This document shows, piece by piece, positions 17,112 to 26,791 of a DNA stretch of 64,000 nt (positions are counted from its first letter, which is position 1; each line of letters begins with the position of its first letter). The notes beneath the pieces were generated by a model. That model was not told where the DNA came from, made no database searches, and was given only the letters and a program-made list of their open reading frames with translations. Location of the stretch: positions 4,592,001 through 4,656,000 of the forward strand of contig NC_015675.1 of the NCBI RefSeq assembly GCF_000176035.2, read 5' to 3'. The DNA is from Mesorhizobium opportunistum WSM2075 (lineage in GTDB: Bacteria; Pseudomonadota; Alphaproteobacteria; Rhizobiales; Rhizobiaceae). The position numbers were made by a program, and so were the translations under genes.

Positions 17112-17795
17112 TCAGTGTCCCGCGGCGGCGATCAGCCGCTCCGCCAGTTCCAGCGTCAGTGCATCGAAATGCGAGATCACGGCCGAGGGCTCGAACTCGC
17201 GCACATGGCGGTCGGTGTAGCCGAAATCGACGGCGACGACCGGAATGCCGGCGGCCTTGGCGGTGTCGATGTCGGTTTGCGAATCGCCGACCATCAGGGC
17301 GCGGTGCGGATCGCCGCCGGCGAGCTTGATGGTTTCGGTCAAGTGGCGCGGATCGGGCTTGCGGAACGCGAACGTGTCCTGGCCGGCGATGGCCGCGAAA
17401 TGCCTGGTCAAGCCGAGCGCTTCGATCAGCGCCAGCGAGTTGGCCTCGTATTTGTTGGTGCAGATGGCCAGCAGATAGCCTGCCTTCTCGAAGCGCGCGA
17501 TCGCCTCGACGACACCGGGGTAGGGGCGGGATTTGCCGGGAATGTTGTCGGTGTAGTGATCGAGGAACAGCTTCAGCAGCCGGTCGTGCTCGGCGACGTC
17601 GAGCGATCGCTGCTGGGCGGCGTGCGCCCGCTCGATCATGACGCGGCCGCCATGGCCGACGAAGCGCCTGAAGCCGGCCTCGTCGACGGCCGCGAGCTCG
17701 CTTGCCGCCAGGCTGTGGTTGAGGCTGTCGAGCAGGTCCGGCGCCGTATCAATCAGCGTTCCGTCGAGGTCGAACACGATGATCGGGCGACTCAT
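17112..17795 (-). CDS. gph: Phosphoglycolate phosphatase (HAD family)
   Basis: A 227-aa HAD hydrolase. Motif I is FDLDGTLIDT (D9, D11), motif II lies in ICTNKYE, the lysine in RKPDP, and motif IV in MVGDSQTDIDTAKAAGIP. Spacing and length match Gph, which dephosphorylates 2-phosphoglycolate. The ATG at 17795 is preferred although the frame is open far upstream, because FDLDGT begins within 10 residues and AGGATGG precedes it. It is divergent from rpiA. Other small-phosphate HAD activities are possible. Confidence 0.9.
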   Translation of the reverse strand: MSRPIIVFDLDGTLIDTAPDLLDSLNHSLAASELAAVDEAGFRRFVGHGGRVMIERAHAAQQRSLDVAEHDRLLKLFLDHYTDNIPGKSRPYPGVVEAIARFEKAGYLLAICTNKYEANSLALIEALGLTRHFAAIAGQDTFAFRKPDPRHLTETIKLAGGDPHRALMVGDSQTDIDTAKAAGIPVVAVDFGYTDRHVREFEPSAVISHFDALTLELAERLIAAAGH

Positions 17796-17966
17796 GATCC
17801 ATCCTGCGCAGGTTTGTGCATCGGCAGGCGATAGCGGCTGCCGCGCGTCAAGGCAAGCAGACGGGTGGACAGGCTGCCAAAGGCTTTGATCACGGTCAAA
17901 AGCTTTGATCCCGGCGGCAAAAATGCTACGAGCCCAAAACACCAGGATTTCTGGGCAATAAGCGGC

Positions 17967-18698
17967 ATGGATGCAAGACAGTTGAAGGTCGAGGCCGCGC
18001 GGGCGGCGCTTGCCCATGTCACGGATGGCATGCGGCTCGGTATCGGCACCGGCACCACGGCGGAAGAGTTCGTGCGGCTGCTTGCCGACAGGGTCGCAAC
18101 CGGCATGACCGTCATCGGCGTGCCGACTTCGGAACGCACGGCCGCGCTGTGTCGCGAACTTGGCGTGCCTCTGTCGACGCTGGAGGAAACGCCGGAGCTC
18201 GATCTCACGGTCGACGGCGCCGACGAGGTCGATCCGGCGCTGACCTTGATCAAGGGCGGCGGCGGCGCGCTGCTGCGCGAGAAGATCGTCGCCGCGGCCT
18301 CGCAGCGCATGATCGTCATTGCCGACCGGTCGAAGATGGTCGAGACGCTCGGCCGGTTTCCGCTGCCGATCGAAGTCAACCAGTTCGGCCTGCGCGCCAC
18401 CGAGATCGCGGTCGCGGCAGCGGCTGAAAAGCTCGGTCTTTCCGGTCCGGTTACATTGAGGATGACGGGAGGCCAGGCTTTTGTTACAGACGGCGGCCAT
18501 TTTATCCTCGATGCATCTTTTGGCCGCATTCCGGATACAAGAGCGCTTTCGAATGCTCTCCACGCCATTCCGGGCGTGGTCGAGCATGGTCTTTTCATCG
18601 GGCTGGCGTCAGCGGCCATCATCGCCGGCGGCGACGGTATCCAAACCGTCCATGCCGCCCGAAAACCAGGGAGTTCTATCGACCATGATGTTGCATAA
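17967..18698 (+). CDS. rpiA: Ribose-5-phosphate isomerase A
   Basis: A 243-aa enzyme of the non-oxidative pentose phosphate pathway, converting ribose 5-phosphate and ribulose 5-phosphate. Hallmarks are [21 protein letters not shown] and [14 protein letters not shown], which carry the phosphate-binding loop and the catalytic Asp/Glu/Lys. The start at MDARQLK (17967) gives the family length. Its last 14 bases overlap the start of the DUF2059 gene, so the two are likely co-translated. Divergent from gph. Confidence 0.96.
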   Translation: MDARQLKVEAARAALAHVTDGMRLGIGTGTTAEEFVRLLADRVATGMTVIGVPTSERTAALCRELGVPLSTLEETPELDLTVDGADEVDPALTLIKGGGGALLREKIVAAASQRMIVIADRSKMVETLGRFPLPIEVNQFGLRATEIAVAAAAEKLGLSGPVTLRMTGGQAFVTDGGHFILDASFGRIPDTRALSNALHAIPGVVEHGLFIGLASAAIIAGGDGIQTVHAARKPGSSIDHDVA

Positions 18699-19299
18699 CC
18701 GGGTTCGCAGCCTTTGCGCCGTTCTGGCGGCTTCGGCCGTTATCGCCTTCTCCTCGCCGGCGTTTTCACAGGATGTCACGGAATCGCACCTGAAGGCTGC
18801 CCGGGCGGCGGTCGCGGCGATCCATGCGACCGACCCGTTCGACAACATCTTGCCGCAGGCGGCGGCCGCGCTCGAATCGCAGCTCATCCAGAAGAACCCG
18901 GACATGCAGGAGCTGATCGGCAAGACGATCAACGAGAAGGCGCTGGCCATGGCCTCGCGCCGCGCGGATCTCGAGAAGGAAGCAGCCCTTGCCTACGCGA
19001 AGGTGTTTTCCGAAAAAGATCTCAACGACATCGCGGCCTTCTATACCTCCGAGGCCGGCAAGAAGCTGCTCGACAGCGGCCCGACGGTGACGCGTGATTT
19101 GGTCAAGGCGGCCGACATCTGGCAAAACGGCGTTGCCCGCGATCTCGCACAGCAGGTCGGCGAAACGCTGGCCGCGGCGGCCAAGGCGAAGGCGCCGGCG
19201 GCGCCCGCCGATGCTGCCGCCCCCGCGGACGGAGCCGCTCCCGCGGATGGCGCGGCGCCTGCCGATGGTTCGGCCCCCGCGGACAATTCGGCGAACTGA
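18685..19299 (+). CDS. DUF2059 secreted protein with C-terminal Ala/Pro/Asp/Gly repeats
   Basis: A 204-aa protein with a signal peptide (cut near AFSQD). The central DUF2059 domain contains [20 protein letters not shown] and [19 protein letters not shown]. The last 30 residues are an imperfect hexapeptide series ([12 protein letters not shown] and variants), encoded by an 18-bp repeat at about 19200-19290. The role of DUF2059 is unknown; these proteins are periplasmic and often encoded near core metabolic genes in Rhizobiales. It overlaps rpiA by 14 bp. Confidence 0.85.
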   Translation: MMLHNRVRSLCAVLAASAVIAFSSPAFSQDVTESHLKAARAAVAAIHATDPFDNILPQAAAALESQLIQKNPDMQELIGKTINEKALAMASRRADLEKEAALAYAKVFSEKDLNDIAAFYTSEAGKKLLDSGPTVTRDLVKAADIWQNGVARDLAQQVGETLAAAAKAKAPAAPADAAAPADGAAPADGAAPADGSAPADNSAN

Positions 19300-19333
19300 T
19301 CAGCATCCTCAAACGGCCTTGCGGCCATTTGCG

Positions 19334-19361
19334 AAGCCCGGCTTGTCCGGGCTTTTCTTTT
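19334..19361 (+). terminator. Rho-independent terminator after DUF2059 gene
   Basis: An 8-bp stem AAGCCCGG/CCGGGCTT with a 5-nt loop is followed by TTCTTTT on the plus strand, 35 bp past the stop. It separates the rpiA operon from gor. Confidence 0.8.
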
Positions 19362-19429
19362 GACGGTTTGCAGCCTACCTGTGACGGGATTTCCGAAGCT
19401 CATTTTCCTGAAGTTCAAGGAGCCGCGTC

Positions 19430-20818
19430 ATGGCCGGTTATGATTACGATCTGTTCGTCATCGGCGGCGGTTCCGGCGGGGTGAGGGCGGCACGCGTCGC
19501 CGCGTCGCTCGGCAAGCGCGTCGGCATCGCCGAGGAGTACCGGTTCGGCGGCACCTGCGTCATCAGGGGCTGCGTGCCAAAGAAGCTCTATGTCTATGCC
19601 TCGCAATTTCCGGAGCTTTTTGCCGACGCGGCCGGCTATGGCTGGACCGTGCCGGAAGCCACTTTCGACTGGCAAACGCTGGTCGCCAACAAGGATCGCG
19701 AGATCAGCCGGCTGGAGGCGATCTACAAGAAGAATGTCGAGGGCTCCGGCGGCGAGACCTTTCACTCGCGGGCGGTGATCGTCGACCCGCACGTGGTCCA
19801 TCTTCTGGGCGAAGACCGCACCGTCACCGCCGACCAGATCCTGATCGCCACCGGCGGCCGTCCGGCGGCGCATCCGGCGCTGCCCGGCCACGAGCACTGC
19901 ATCTTTTCCAACGAGGCGTTCGACCTCAAGGAGCTGCCGAAGGCGATCATGATCGAAGGCGGCGGCTATATCGCCGTCGAGTTCGCCAACATCTTCCACG
20001 GTCTCGGCGTCGACACCACGCTGGTCTATCGCGGCAAGGAGATCCTCAGCCGCTTCGACATGGATCTGCGCCGCACGCTGCACGAGACCATGGAGAAGAA
20101 GGGGATCAAGATACTCTTGCATTCGGTGACCGAGTGGGTGCGCAAGCGCCCGGACGGCCGGCTCGACGCCCTGCTCACCAGCGGCACGACGCTGACGGTC
20201 GACCAGGTGATGCTGGCCATCGGGCGTATCCCCAACACCGAGAACATGGGCCTTGAAGGCATCGGCATCGAGATGACCCCTGTCGGCGCGATCAAGGTCG
20301 ACGATTATTCCCGCACCAACATCGACAACATCTGGGCGATCGGCGACGTCACCAACCGCGTGCAGCTGACGCCGGTGGCGATCCACGAAGCGATGTGCTT
20401 CGTGGAGACGGCATTCAAGGACAACCCGAGCGCACCCGACCACGTCACGATCGCGACCGCCGTCTTTTCACAGCCGGAAATCGGCACGGTGGGCCTGTCG
20501 GAGGATGAAGCCGTCAAGCGTTTCGCCGATATCGAGATCTACCGCGCCAGCTTCCGGCCGATGCGGCATACGCTGTCGGGCCGCGACGAAAAAATGCTGA
20601 TCAAGTTGGTGGTCGATGGCGCTTCGCGAAAAGTGCTCGGCGCCCACATATTGGGGCCGGATGCCGGCGAAATGGCGCAGCTGCTCGGCATTCCGCTGAA
20701 GGCCGGACTAACCAAGGATGATTTCGACCGCACGATGGCCGTGCACCCGACCGCGGCGGAAGAGCTCGTCACCATGTACAAGCCGACATACCGCGTGAAG
20801 GACGGCGAGCGCGTCTGA
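19430..20818 (+). CDS. gor: Glutathione-disulfide reductase
   Basis: A 462-aa FAD/NADPH disulfide reductase. The FAD site is FVIGGGSGGVRAAR. The redox-active disulfide is in GGTCVIRGCVPKK (C43 and C48). The NADPH region follows GGGYIAVEFAN. The interface motif near the C-terminus includes MAVHPTAAEELV with the catalytic histidine. It reduces GSSG to GSH in the cytosol. AAGGAG lies 8 nt upstream of the ATG. The CVIRGC loop is typical of Gor rather than dihydrolipoamide dehydrogenase. Confidence 0.94.
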   Translation: MAGYDYDLFVIGGGSGGVRAARVAASLGKRVGIAEEYRFGGTCVIRGCVPKKLYVYASQFPELFADAAGYGWTVPEATFDWQTLVANKDREISRLEAIYKKNVEGSGGETFHSRAVIVDPHVVHLLGEDRTVTADQILIATGGRPAAHPALPGHEHCIFSNEAFDLKELPKAIMIEGGGYIAVEFANIFHGLGVDTTLVYRGKEILSRFDMDLRRTLHETMEKKGIKILLHSVTEWVRKRPDGRLDALLTSGTTLTVDQVMLAIGRIPNTENMGLEGIGIEMTPVGAIKVDDYSRTNIDNIWAIGDVTNRVQLTPVAIHEAMCFVETAFKDNPSAPDHVTIATAVFSQPEIGTVGLSEDEAVKRFADIEIYRASFRPMRHTLSGRDEKMLIKLVVDGASRKVLGAHILGPDAGEMAQLLGIPLKAGLTKDDFDRTMAVHPTAAEELVTMYKPTYRVKDGERV

Positions 20819-20862
20819 CACGCTTCGTCCGCCGCCTGGCGCTTGCGGTAAGGGAGCTATCG

Positions 20863-22026
20863 ATGTCCGAAACCACCATTTCCGCACCGCTTGACGGTAG
20901 TTTTGGCGGACGTGTCGATCAGGTCGTCGACCGGGCCATCGAGGACGGGCGCATCGTCGGCGCCATGATCCTTGTCGCCAGGCGTGGCGAAATCCTCTAC
21001 AGCCGCGCTGCCGGCCTTGCCGATCGCGAGACGAACAAACCGATGACGGCGGACGCGATCTTCCGGCTGTCGTCGGTGACCAAACCCGTGGTCGCGACGG
21101 CGGCACTTGCCCTGGTCGAAGCGGATGTCATCGGCCTCGACGATCCCATATCGAAGTACATCCCTGAATTCCGCCCGAAGCTGGCTGATGGCAGTGAACC
21201 CGTCATCACCATCCGGCAGCTGCTGACGCACTCCGCCGGGCTCAGCTACGGTTTCCGGCAACCGGCGGACGGACCCTATCATCGCGCCGGCGTCTCCGAC
21301 GGTCTCGACCAGCCCGGCCTCTCCATGGCCGACAACCTCGACCGCATCGCCTCGCTGCCGCTGTCCTACGTGCCGGGAACCGGCTGGGGCTATTCGGTGG
21401 CGATGGATGTGCTGGGCGAGGTTATGGCGAGGGCCACCGGCGTTTCCTTGCCGGAGCTGGTCGATCGCCTGGTCGTCCAGCCGCTCGGCATGCATGACGC
21501 ATCCTTTGCCGTGCGCGATCGATCGCGGCTGGTGACGCCCTATGCCGACGGGCAGGGCAAGGCCGTCGCGATGGGCTCGTATCACCGCGTGCCCTTCGCC
21601 GACGGTTTTATCGCATTCTCGCCCGGCCGCGTCTTCGACCATGCTTCCTTCGCCTCGGGCGGCACCGGGATGAATGGGACGGCAAGCGATGTCCTCAAGC
21701 TGCTCGAAGCGCTGCGTTCGGGCGGCAAGCCAGTCATCCACCCCGATATGGCAGCGGCGATGACCATGGACGCGATACCGGGTCTTGAAACCACCATGCC
21801 CGGCTGGGGCTGGGGGCTCGGATTTGGTGTCCTGCGCGACCCGCTCGCAGCATCGACGCCCCAGACCGCCGGCACCTGGCGCTGGGGCGGCGTCTATGGT
21901 CATTCCTGGTTCGTGGATCCGGCATTGGACCTGACGGTGGTGGCACTGACCAACACGGCGATAGCAGGCATGATGGGCGCCTTCCCCGACGCACTCCGCG
22001 ACACCATCTACGGCAGGCAGGTCTAA
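20863..22026 (+). CDS. Serine hydrolase (class C beta-lactamase/esterase family)
   Basis: A 387-aa protein with the class C serine hydrolase fold. The SxxK nucleophile is in RLSSVTKPVVA. The second motif is YSVAMDVLG, with Val in place of the Asn of YxN, as in EstB-type esterases. A glycine-rich FASGGTGMNGTASD segment and a C-terminal WGGVYGHSWFVDP correspond to the later motif. No signal peptide, so likely a cytosolic esterase rather than a resistance enzyme. It starts 45 bp after gor with AAGGGAG upstream. Confidence 0.88.
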   Translation: MSETTISAPLDGSFGGRVDQVVDRAIEDGRIVGAMILVARRGEILYSRAAGLADRETNKPMTADAIFRLSSVTKPVVATAALALVEADVIGLDDPISKYIPEFRPKLADGSEPVITIRQLLTHSAGLSYGFRQPADGPYHRAGVSDGLDQPGLSMADNLDRIASLPLSYVPGTGWGYSVAMDVLGEVMARATGVSLPELVDRLVVQPLGMHDASFAVRDRSRLVTPYADGQGKAVAMGSYHRVPFADGFIAFSPGRVFDHASFASGGTGMNGTASDVLKLLEALRSGGKPVIHPDMAAAMTMDAIPGLETTMPGWGWGLGFGVLRDPLAASTPQTAGTWRWGGVYGHSWFVDPALDLTVVALTNTAIAGMMGAFPDALRDTIYGRQV

Positions 22027-22047
22027 GATCATTTCGGGGAGAGAGGG

Positions 22048-22077
22048 TTCCGCCGCCGGCGACTGCCAGCGGCGGAA
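22048..22077. terminator. Hairpin between convergent serine hydrolase and mgtE genes
   Basis: Arms TTCCGCCGC and GCGGCGGAA flank a 12-nt loop between the two stops (22026 and 22091). It lacks long T runs, but its position suits a bidirectional terminator. Confidence 0.5.
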
Positions 22078-22090
22078 AGCGTTGACGCTG

Positions 22091-23455
22091 CTACAGCAGC
22101 GTGCCGCGCAGGATCACCAGCGCCGCCGAGAAATAGATCACCAGGCCGGTGACATCGACCAGCGTGGCAACAAATGGCGCCGAGGCGCTGGCCGGGTCGA
22201 AGCCGATCCGTTTCAAGGCAAACGGCAGCATCGATCCCGACAGGGAACCGAAGGTGACGATGCCGACCAGCGCCGCGCCGACGGTCGTGGCGATCAGCGG
22301 CCAGTGCGGGCCGTAATCGTAGAAGCCCATATATTGCCAGAGCGCGATGCGGCAGATGCCGACCACGCCGAGCATGGCGCCCAGCACGAGGCCGGTCGGC
22401 AGTTCGCGCAGCGCCACCCGCCACCAGTCGCGCAGGCCGATCTCGCGCAACGCCAGCGCCCGGATGACCAGGGACGTCGCCTGCGAACCGGAATTGCCGC
22501 CGGAGCTCATGATCAGCGGGATGAACAAGGTGAGCACGATCGCCTTCTCCAGCTCGCCCTCATAGCTTTGCATGGCGTTCGCCGTCAGCATCTCGCTGAT
22601 GAACAGCGCGCAAAGCCAGCCGCCCCGCTTCCTGATCATGGCGAGGAAGCTCATCTTCATGTAGGGTTCGTCGAGCGCTTCCATGCCGCCGAAGCGGTGC
22701 ACGTCCTCCGTCGTCTCCTCGATCATCGTGTCGATGATGTCGTCGATGGTGACGATGCCGAGTATCTTGCCATGGTCGACGACGGGAACGGCGAGCAGAT
22801 CGTATTTGGAGATCGTCTGCGCCAAGGTTTCACGATCGGTCAACGGGGTGACGGTCACCGGCATACGATCAGGCGCCACGGACATGATCGAGTCGTCGGG
22901 TTCGCCGGTGATCAACCGGCGCAGGCCGGTCGAGCGCACCAGGAGATGCGTTTGCGGATCGACGATGTAGATCGCGTAGACGGTTTCGCGTGTCCGCTCG
23001 ACCTTGCGGATGTAGTCGAGCGTGCGCCCGACGGTCCAGTCCGAAGGGACGCTGACGAACTCCGTCGTCATGATCGATGCGGCGCTGCTTTCGGGATAGC
23101 CCAGGATGGAAAGCAGGGTCGCGCGCAGCGGTGGTGCCAGCGCACCGAGGAGTTCCGAGCGTGCCGGTTCATCGAGCTCGCGCAGGATGTCGGCCGCGCG
23201 GTCGACGGACATGGCGGTGAGCAGCTTGCTTGCCTTGGGGCGGGGCAGGGCCTCCACGAGTTCGGGAGCGTCTTCAAGTTCAGGTTGGTCGAAAATCTCG
23301 ACCAACCGCTCGAACGGCACCTCGCAAAGCAGCTCGGTCGCTGTTTCACGCGATTCGTGATTGAGTGCCTCGACCACGTCGGCGACATGGTCGTTAGCAA
23401 GGATGCGGGCGATGGCGACGGCCTCGTCGTCCGCTACGGGGAAAAAATCGTTCAT
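22091..23455 (-). CDS. mgtE: Magnesium transporter MgtE
   Basis: A 454-aa Mg2+ channel. The N-terminal helical domain comes first (about residues 20-130). A CBS pair follows, around MTTEFVSVPSDWTVG and the later VDHGKILGIVTIDDI. The C-terminal five-helix pore has IPLIMSSGGNSGSQATSLV, the conserved ion-path region. The cytosolic domains sense Mg2+ and gate the pore. A hairpin that hides the AAGGAG ribosome-binding site lies directly before the ATG, suggesting control at translation. Confidence 0.94.
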   Translation of the reverse strand: MNDFFPVADDEAVAIARILANDHVADVVEALNHESRETATELLCEVPFERLVEIFDQPELEDAPELVEALPRPKASKLLTAMSVDRAADILRELDEPARSELLGALAPPLRATLLSILGYPESSAASIMTTEFVSVPSDWTVGRTLDYIRKVERTRETVYAIYIVDPQTHLLVRSTGLRRLITGEPDDSIMSVAPDRMPVTVTPLTDRETLAQTISKYDLLAVPVVDHGKILGIVTIDDIIDTMIEETTEDVHRFGGMEALDEPYMKMSFLAMIRKRGGWLCALFISEMLTANAMQSYEGELEKAIVLTLFIPLIMSSGGNSGSQATSLVIRALALREIGLRDWWRVALRELPTGLVLGAMLGVVGICRIALWQYMGFYDYGPHWPLIATTVGAALVGIVTFGSLSGSMLPFALKRIGFDPASASAPFVATLVDVTGLVIYFSAALVILRGTLL

Positions 23456-23489
23456 GGTTCACTCCTTGCCGTCCGGCAGGACATGAACC
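23456..23489 (-). promoter_or_regulatory. Hairpin masking the mgtE ribosome-binding site
   Basis: On the mRNA (minus) strand GGTTCA pairs with TGAACC just before the ATG. Inside, TGTCCTGCC pairs mostly with GGCAAGGAG around a GGAC loop: 13 of 15 positions pair, two of them as G-U. AAGGAG is in the 3' arm. It could be a translational switch; no known riboswitch class was recognised. Confidence 0.45.
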
Positions 23490-23727
23490 GTTCAGGTCAC
23501 GTCTAGGCGGACGGCGGTTGCGTTCGACTAATACTGTCGCCAGGCATGGCGCGGTGACCTTTCCGCTTGCGGGTTTGCGTTTCGACTGTCTGCAAGCCGG
23601 CGCAACATAGAAGCGCGCCTTGCCGAGTCAATCATCGTGAGGGAGGAAAACGGCGCCTGACGGCTCCGATCGCGAGACTGTGATCACCGGCCGCCGCCAG
23701 GCGCGGCAAGTCACGGTGAAAGCGTCG

Positions 23728-25620
23728 TTATTTCTGCTTCAGCCGGCGCGGGAACCGCAGCCATTTGTCTTCGACCGGCCGCGGCTGCGCGAGGATCGTG
23801 GTGAGTTCGACAGGCAGGCTCGGAGCCAGGGGCTTCTTGGAGGCGACGCCGTCGGCGATCAGCACCATCGAGTGGTAGAACTCCGTGCCGGCAACGGATC
23901 TCGGCGCCACGGCTTCGTGCATGACGCTGATCACCGTGACATCGGGGCAGTTGTCCTTGATGGCTTGATGGAAGGCAATCTTGCCGTCGGGATCGAGTGC
24001 ACCGGTTGCTTCGTCGAGGAACAGCAGCCCCGGCTGCTGCAGGATGATGCGCGCCACAACCAGCTTCTGCTTCTGGCCGCCCGACAGAACCTGATCCCAG
24101 CTTTTGCCCTCACGGTGCTCATTGGCCATGTGCTCGATGAAGTCGCCAAGGCCGGCCTTGTGCAGCGCCGCGGCCACCTGTGCGTCGCCATGGTTGTATT
24201 CGGAGCCCGGCAGGCAGACCAGCTGTTTCAGCGACACCTGCTGCAGCTTGACCTCCTGGGCGGCATAAAAACTCTTCACCCCTTCGGGGAAGACGATCGT
24301 GCCGCGGCCATAGGGCCACAGGCCGTTGATCGCCTTGATCAGCGAGGTCTTGCCGCAACCGGACTCGCCCTTCAGGAACGTCCACTCGCCGCGCCGGAAG
24401 CGCAGGTTGGCGGCACTGAGGAACGGCGTTGCGTCCTCGCCCTGATGCGCCAGTTCGAGTTTCTGGATGGTCAGGCCGAAGACCGGATTCTGGCTGGCAT
24501 AGTTAAAGTCGGAGCGGCCGGTCTGGCTGTAGAATTCCTGCGGATGCTGAACAGTCTCGATCGCATTCGCGAGTTCGGTGACACGCTGGCTGTTGGCGCG
24601 CAGCGTGGCGATCGCCGGCATGACATGGATGAACCACGAACACTGGCCGATCAACGAATTGACCAGTTCGGAGCCGGTGATATAGCCCTTGAGGTCAAGG
24701 CCGTTATGGATGAACGGCACGAGGCCGGGGCCGTAGGCGACAATGCGGGCGCCGATGAAATTGTAGATCAGCTCGAATGACATATAGACGGTGTTGACGA
24801 TGTTCAGCCGCGACCAGGTTCCGTCGATGTCGACATAGAGCCGGCGATGCATGCTCTTCTGCACACCCTCACCGTGGGATGCCGCGACATGGAAGCTGCG
24901 GCGCAGGAACGTCGTCAGCTCGCCGCGGTAGCTGCCTTCGGCCTGCTGCATGCGAACGTTGAGGCGCTCGAGCAGGCTGCCGAGCCTGACCGCGATCCAT
25001 GTGTTCAACGGCACGTAGGTGGCGACCGCCAGGAAGGCCAGGACGGCACTGCCATAGCTGCCGAGGAACTCAAGCCCTTTCACCTCGACGGAGTTTTCAA
25101 GCAGCTTCTGGCCGACGAAATAGAGCGAGGTGGCGACGCCAAGCACACCCATGGCCAGCCCAATGGCGCCGCCGGTCATGTCCTTGATCGATTCCTGGAT
25201 GCGCTGGTCGATGTTGTCGGGAGCGGGCGTGCTGCCGCCGGTCGACGCATGCTGCGCATGGAAATGCGTGTGGTTGCCGTCGAGCAGCGCCTCGTTGAAA
25301 CGGCTGTCCAGCCAACCGCGCCATTTGCGGTGCAAGGTTACCGAGACAAGGTTGCGGACGCCCGTGAAGCCGGCGTCCTTGAGCACGACCAGCAATACGA
25401 GGATGCCGGCGTTGACCAGCAGGGTGCGCAGCGGCGTGGTGTTGGCGGCGTCGTGGAAGAAGGCGATCGAATTGACCAGTTCACCGGACGCTTCGGCGAA
25501 CCAGACGCCTGCCTTGCTGGATGCCGCGGTGAGCAGTGCGATCACCACTGTCAGCGTCCAGGCTTCCTTCCAGCGGTCCGAAATCCAGTAGGCTCGCATG
25601 AGCCCCCAGAAACTGCGCAT
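23728..25620 (-). CDS. ABC transporter with fused membrane and ATPase domains (YddA/BacA-related)
   Basis: A 630-aa half-transporter. Its N-terminal membrane domain (about residues 10-400) has the ABC_membrane_2 type pattern seen in SbmA/BacA and YddA. The ATPase has Walker A GESGCGKTSL, signature LSGGQKQKLVVARI, Walker B LLFLDEATGALD and switch His in VISVMHEA. Relatives export or import peptides, very-long-chain acyl groups or cobalamin; the substrate is unknown. The frame reaches a TTG at 25725; the ATG at 25620 (MRSFWGLMRAYW) is preferred. BacA homologues matter in symbiosis, but this is a paralogue with an ATPase. Confidence 0.88.
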   Translation of the reverse strand: MRSFWGLMRAYWISDRWKEAWTLTVVIALLTAASSKAGVWFAEASGELVNSIAFFHDAANTTPLRTLLVNAGILVLLVVLKDAGFTGVRNLVSVTLHRKWRGWLDSRFNEALLDGNHTHFHAQHASTGGSTPAPDNIDQRIQESIKDMTGGAIGLAMGVLGVATSLYFVGQKLLENSVEVKGLEFLGSYGSAVLAFLAVATYVPLNTWIAVRLGSLLERLNVRMQQAEGSYRGELTTFLRRSFHVAASHGEGVQKSMHRRLYVDIDGTWSRLNIVNTVYMSFELIYNFIGARIVAYGPGLVPFIHNGLDLKGYITGSELVNSLIGQCSWFIHVMPAIATLRANSQRVTELANAIETVQHPQEFYSQTGRSDFNYASQNPVFGLTIQKLELAHQGEDATPFLSAANLRFRRGEWTFLKGESGCGKTSLIKAINGLWPYGRGTIVFPEGVKSFYAAQEVKLQQVSLKQLVCLPGSEYNHGDAQVAAALHKAGLGDFIEHMANEHREGKSWDQVLSGGQKQKLVVARIILQQPGLLFLDEATGALDPDGKIAFHQAIKDNCPDVTVISVMHEAVAPRSVAGTEFYHSMVLIADGVASKKPLAPSLPVELTTILAQPRPVEDKWLRFPRRLKQK

Positions 25621-25738
25621 CGAGGATACCGGCGTCAAAAGCGACTGCCCTGCGGCGCCGCGGTGTAGTCCATCCGGTACTGACTCCTGCGATCGTCTGC
25701 CGATCCGAATCACGATCCCGCCCAAACCTTTTTTCTTT

Positions 25739-25755
25739 TGTTACGGATGGTAACA
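25739..25755 (-). promoter_or_regulatory. Inverted repeat upstream of the YddA/BacA-like gene
   Basis: TGTTAC-GGATG-GTAACA is a perfect 6-bp inverted repeat with a 5-bp centre in an AT-rich patch about 120 bp before the transporter ATG. It may be an operator; no regulator is adjacent. Confidence 0.35.
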
Positions 25756-26094
25756 CCAATTGATCATTTTCTATTAATTTTTGTAGGGGGTCAGCCGGAT
25801 TGTGGTGGCGAGCGTGTCGACAAGGCAACAGGACGGGCTTTCCCAGCGCCGCGAGAAAGCCGACGAAGGGGCAATTTAACACAATAATTTCAAATGATTA
25901 CCCGATGGCGAGCCGAGACGCCTTCACCTTCCCTTGGGGAAGGCATTTACACGGTTTCGTTACTCTTTTGGCTTACCCGGCAGGCCGATTTTTCGGCGCG
26001 GACCAATCCGAATTTGCGAAAACACGCCGTTCTGGATGCCTGATTCCTTGCCGCCGCTATCTTTGCCGGCAGCCGGAAATGGCCCGTGATCGGC
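25756..26094. other. Intergenic stretch without a supported gene
   Basis: This stretch contains an AT-rich block (25756-25790) and a 7-bp hairpin CCTTCCC/GGGAAGG near 25930. One short open frame from 25895 has no ribosome-binding site. I see no gene in it. Confidence 0.6.
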
Positions 26095-26775
26095 TCAGCC
26101 GACCTTCTCCAACTCGCCACGCGCCTTGGCGGCCGCCACCTGACGGATCGCGTCGGCCAGGGTGTCGGCATCCTGCGCGCCCATCACGGCATATTTGCCT
26201 TCGAGCAGGAAGCACGGCACGCCTGATATGCCCATGCGCGCGGCGGTAGCGATCTCGGTGCGCACCGCTTCGACATCGGCGTCGGTCGGCAGCAATGTCT
26301 CCACGACGGACGCATCCATGCCGGCCTCGCGGGCGGCTTCGACCAACACGGCATGGTCGCCGATGTTGACGCCCTGCTCGAAATTCAACTGGAACAGGCG
26401 GCGCACCAGACTGTTCTGCACGGCCTCACCGGCGGCGCCGGCCCAACGGATCAGGCGATGCGCGTCCAGCGTGTTGGGCGCCACCTTGATGGCGTCGAAG
26501 GCAAAGGAGATGCCCTCGGCCTCGCCAAGCGGCTCGATGCGGGCGTGAATTTCGCGAATGCGCTCGTCGCTGCCGAACTTGGCCAGCATGTATTCACGGC
26601 GATCCTTGCCCTGGGGCGGAATGGTCGGGTCGAGCTGGAATGGCCGCCAGCGTATGTGCACTTCGACATCGCCGGCCGCGGCGACCGCCTTGTCCAGCCG
26701 CTTCTGGCCAATGAAGCACCACGGGCAGACGACGTCCGACACCACATCGACGGTAATGGCGTTCGCTTCGCTCAT
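26095..26775 (-). CDS. DsbA-family FrnE-like oxidoreductase
   Basis: A 226-aa thioredoxin-fold protein. The CPWC active site is in SDVVCPWCFIGQKRLDKA, and the cis-proline loop is ISGVPCFLLEGKYAVMGAQ. This is the FrnE/2-hydroxychromene-2-carboxylate isomerase type, which is cytosolic. There is no signal peptide. The ATG at 26775 has GGAG upstream. It starts 16 bp after the stop of the family-5 binding-protein gene on the same strand, so it is likely co-transcribed. Confidence 0.9.
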   Translation of the reverse strand: MSEANAITVDVVSDVVCPWCFIGQKRLDKAVAAAGDVEVHIRWRPFQLDPTIPPQGKDRREYMLAKFGSDERIREIHARIEPLGEAEGISFAFDAIKVAPNTLDAHRLIRWAGAAGEAVQNSLVRRLFQLNFEQGVNIGDHAVLVEAAREAGMDASVVETLLPTDADVEAVRTEIATAARMGISGVPCFLLEGKYAVMGAQDADTLADAIRQVAAAKARGELEKVG

Positions 26776-26791
26776 CTCGATCTCCGGATTT

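Noticed and set aside
23456..23540. mgtE leader considered as an M-box or guanidine-II riboswitch
   Set aside because: The ACGR tetraloop pair of guanidine-II and the M-box core are not present; only one ribosome-binding-site hairpin is supported.
25895..26041. 49-codon open frame between ABC and DsbA-like genes
   Set aside because: No ribosome-binding site and no plausible composition; it crosses a hairpin-rich non-coding stretch.
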